NCBI GenBank assembly: GCA_041831635.1 | Contig: JBHASY010000020.1 | Coordinates: 1-6,925 of the forward strand | Origin: Acetoanaerobium sp041831635 | GTDB lineage: Bacteria; Bacillota; Clostridia; Peptostreptococcales; Filifactoraceae | Direction: 5' to 3' | Length of the DNA: 6,925 bases | In this document: piece after piece, positions 6,607 through 6,925 of the stretch | How the letters are laid out: each line of letters starts with the position of its first letter | Position numbering within the stretch: the stretch's first letter is position 1 | Program-made: the position numbers and the translations under genes | Notes under the pieces: generated by a model | What the model was told of the DNA's origin: nothing | What the model saw: the letters and a program-made list of their open reading frames with translations, nothing else | Databases searched by the model: none

Positions 6607-6634
6607 AATGATAATTTGCTTGTAAATTATCATT
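6607..6634. repeat. Perfect 11-bp AT-rich stem-loop after the operon
   Basis: AATGATAATTT (6607-6617) and AAATTATCATT (6624-6634) pair perfectly around a GCTTGT loop. Only a mixed T-rich stretch (AGATTATTTT) follows. It could be a second terminator in tandem with the weak one before it, a 3'-end protector of the mRNA, or a binding site. Confidence 0.6.
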
Positions 6635-6755
6635 AGATTATTTTATAAATTCAAATTTGTCGATTACAAAAATTTGTACAAAAACATATACCATACAACG
6701 AAAAAACAGTGCTTGCTTTGTAAAAATATGGATTTACTCGAAACAAATTTCTATC

Positions 6756-6810
6756 GGCTGAAAAATAGGTGTCCTACCTCTTTCAGCCTGAAAAATCGTC
6801 CTGATTTTTC
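6756..6810. repeat. Two consecutive hairpins with identical GTCCT loops
   Basis: Hairpin A: GGCTGAAA (6756-6763) pairs with TTTCAGCC (6781-6788), and inside it AGGT (6767-6770) pairs with ACCT (6776-6779) around GTCCT (6771-6775). Hairpin B: GAAAAATC (6790-6797) pairs perfectly with GATTTTTC (6803-6810) around GTCCT (6798-6802). CTGAAAAAT occurs at 6758-6766 and again at 6788-6796, 30 bases apart. The two halves therefore look like diverged copies of one unit that keep the loop. Neither hairpin has a terminator T-run. It may be a dispersed intergenic repeat or a structured RNA element; I do not recognise a named family. Confidence 0.6.
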
Positions 6811-6925
6811 CACGAAATTTTTCTTTCTCATAAATCTAATATTTTTTAACAAAGCTACGCAAAATTTTTCTTATGTACTTGTATATGCTTGTGCATAAAT
6901 TTTTCATATCACTAATAAATTATCC

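Larger units (their letters stand above)
6560..6925. other. AT-rich intergenic region, no supported gene
   Basis: These 366 bases carry only hairpins and short repeats. A reading frame at 6674-6898 starts with TTG, has no ribosome binding site, and is rich in Phe, Asn and Lys simply because of base composition; it also runs across the paired hairpins. Short perfect palindromes such as TTTGTACAAA (6673-6682) and TATGC/GCATA (6884-6897, TTGT loop) occur but are expected in such AT-rich DNA. The region probably ends the operon and may contain a dispersed repeat (6756-6810). Confidence 0.7.

Noticed and set aside
6764..6772. AATAGGTGT shared with the operator region (1304-1312)
   Set aside because: The 9-base match does not extend to the full palindrome; the right arms differ, so it is probably coincidence and not a second operator copy.
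6756..6810. Twin hairpins as a CRISPR array
   Set aside because: Only two imperfect units without spacers of regular length and with no cas genes in view.
6674..6898. 74-codon reading frame downstream of the operon
   Set aside because: TTG start without ribosome binding site, composition driven by AT-rich DNA, and it runs through the twin hairpins.

Overview
The window is AT-rich, with frequent AUA codons, strong AGGAGG-type ribosome binding sites, a lipoprotein with a Gram-positive style lipobox and simple rho-independent terminators. This suggests a low-GC Firmicute, most likely a clostridial or related anaerobe. That placement is an impression from composition and protein style, not a database result. 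All genes lie on the + strand.

Layout: (1) 1-1131 is the 3' part of an adenine deaminase gene (ade), cut by the left window edge and closed by a good intrinsic terminator (1147-1174). (2) 1175-1350 is an AT-rich control region. It holds a perfect -10 box, a perfect 9-bp inverted repeat at the predicted transcription start, and a strong ribosome binding site before a GTG start. (3) 1351-6559 is a compact four-gene ABC importer operon: a substrate-binding lipoprotein of the uncharacterised DUF3798 type, a double-domain ATPase of the sugar/nucleoside (MglA/RbsA/YufO-like) class, and two different BPD_transp_2-type permeases. The last three genes are separated by 1-3 bases, and their Shine-Dalgarno sequences are embedded in the preceding genes. 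A 9-bp hairpin lies between the lipoprotein and ATPase genes and probably makes the binding protein more abundant than the membrane complex. (4) 6560-6925 has no convincing gene. It holds a weak terminator candidate, an 11-bp AT-rich hairpin, and two consecutive hairpins with the same GTCCT loop that look like an intergenic repeat element.

Working model: the lipoprotein captures an unknown small solute outside the membrane, the two permeases form a heterodimeric channel, and the tandem ATPase drives import, probably with one competent and one degenerate ATP site. The neighbouring adenine deaminase, and the general likeness to BMP-type nucleoside importers, make a purine or nucleoside a reasonable first guess. 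The terminator between ade and the transporter means the two are not shown to be co-transcribed, so the substrate remains unknown. The most interesting item is the importer itself: a complete transport system built around a binding protein of unknown function, with its own palindromic control site.
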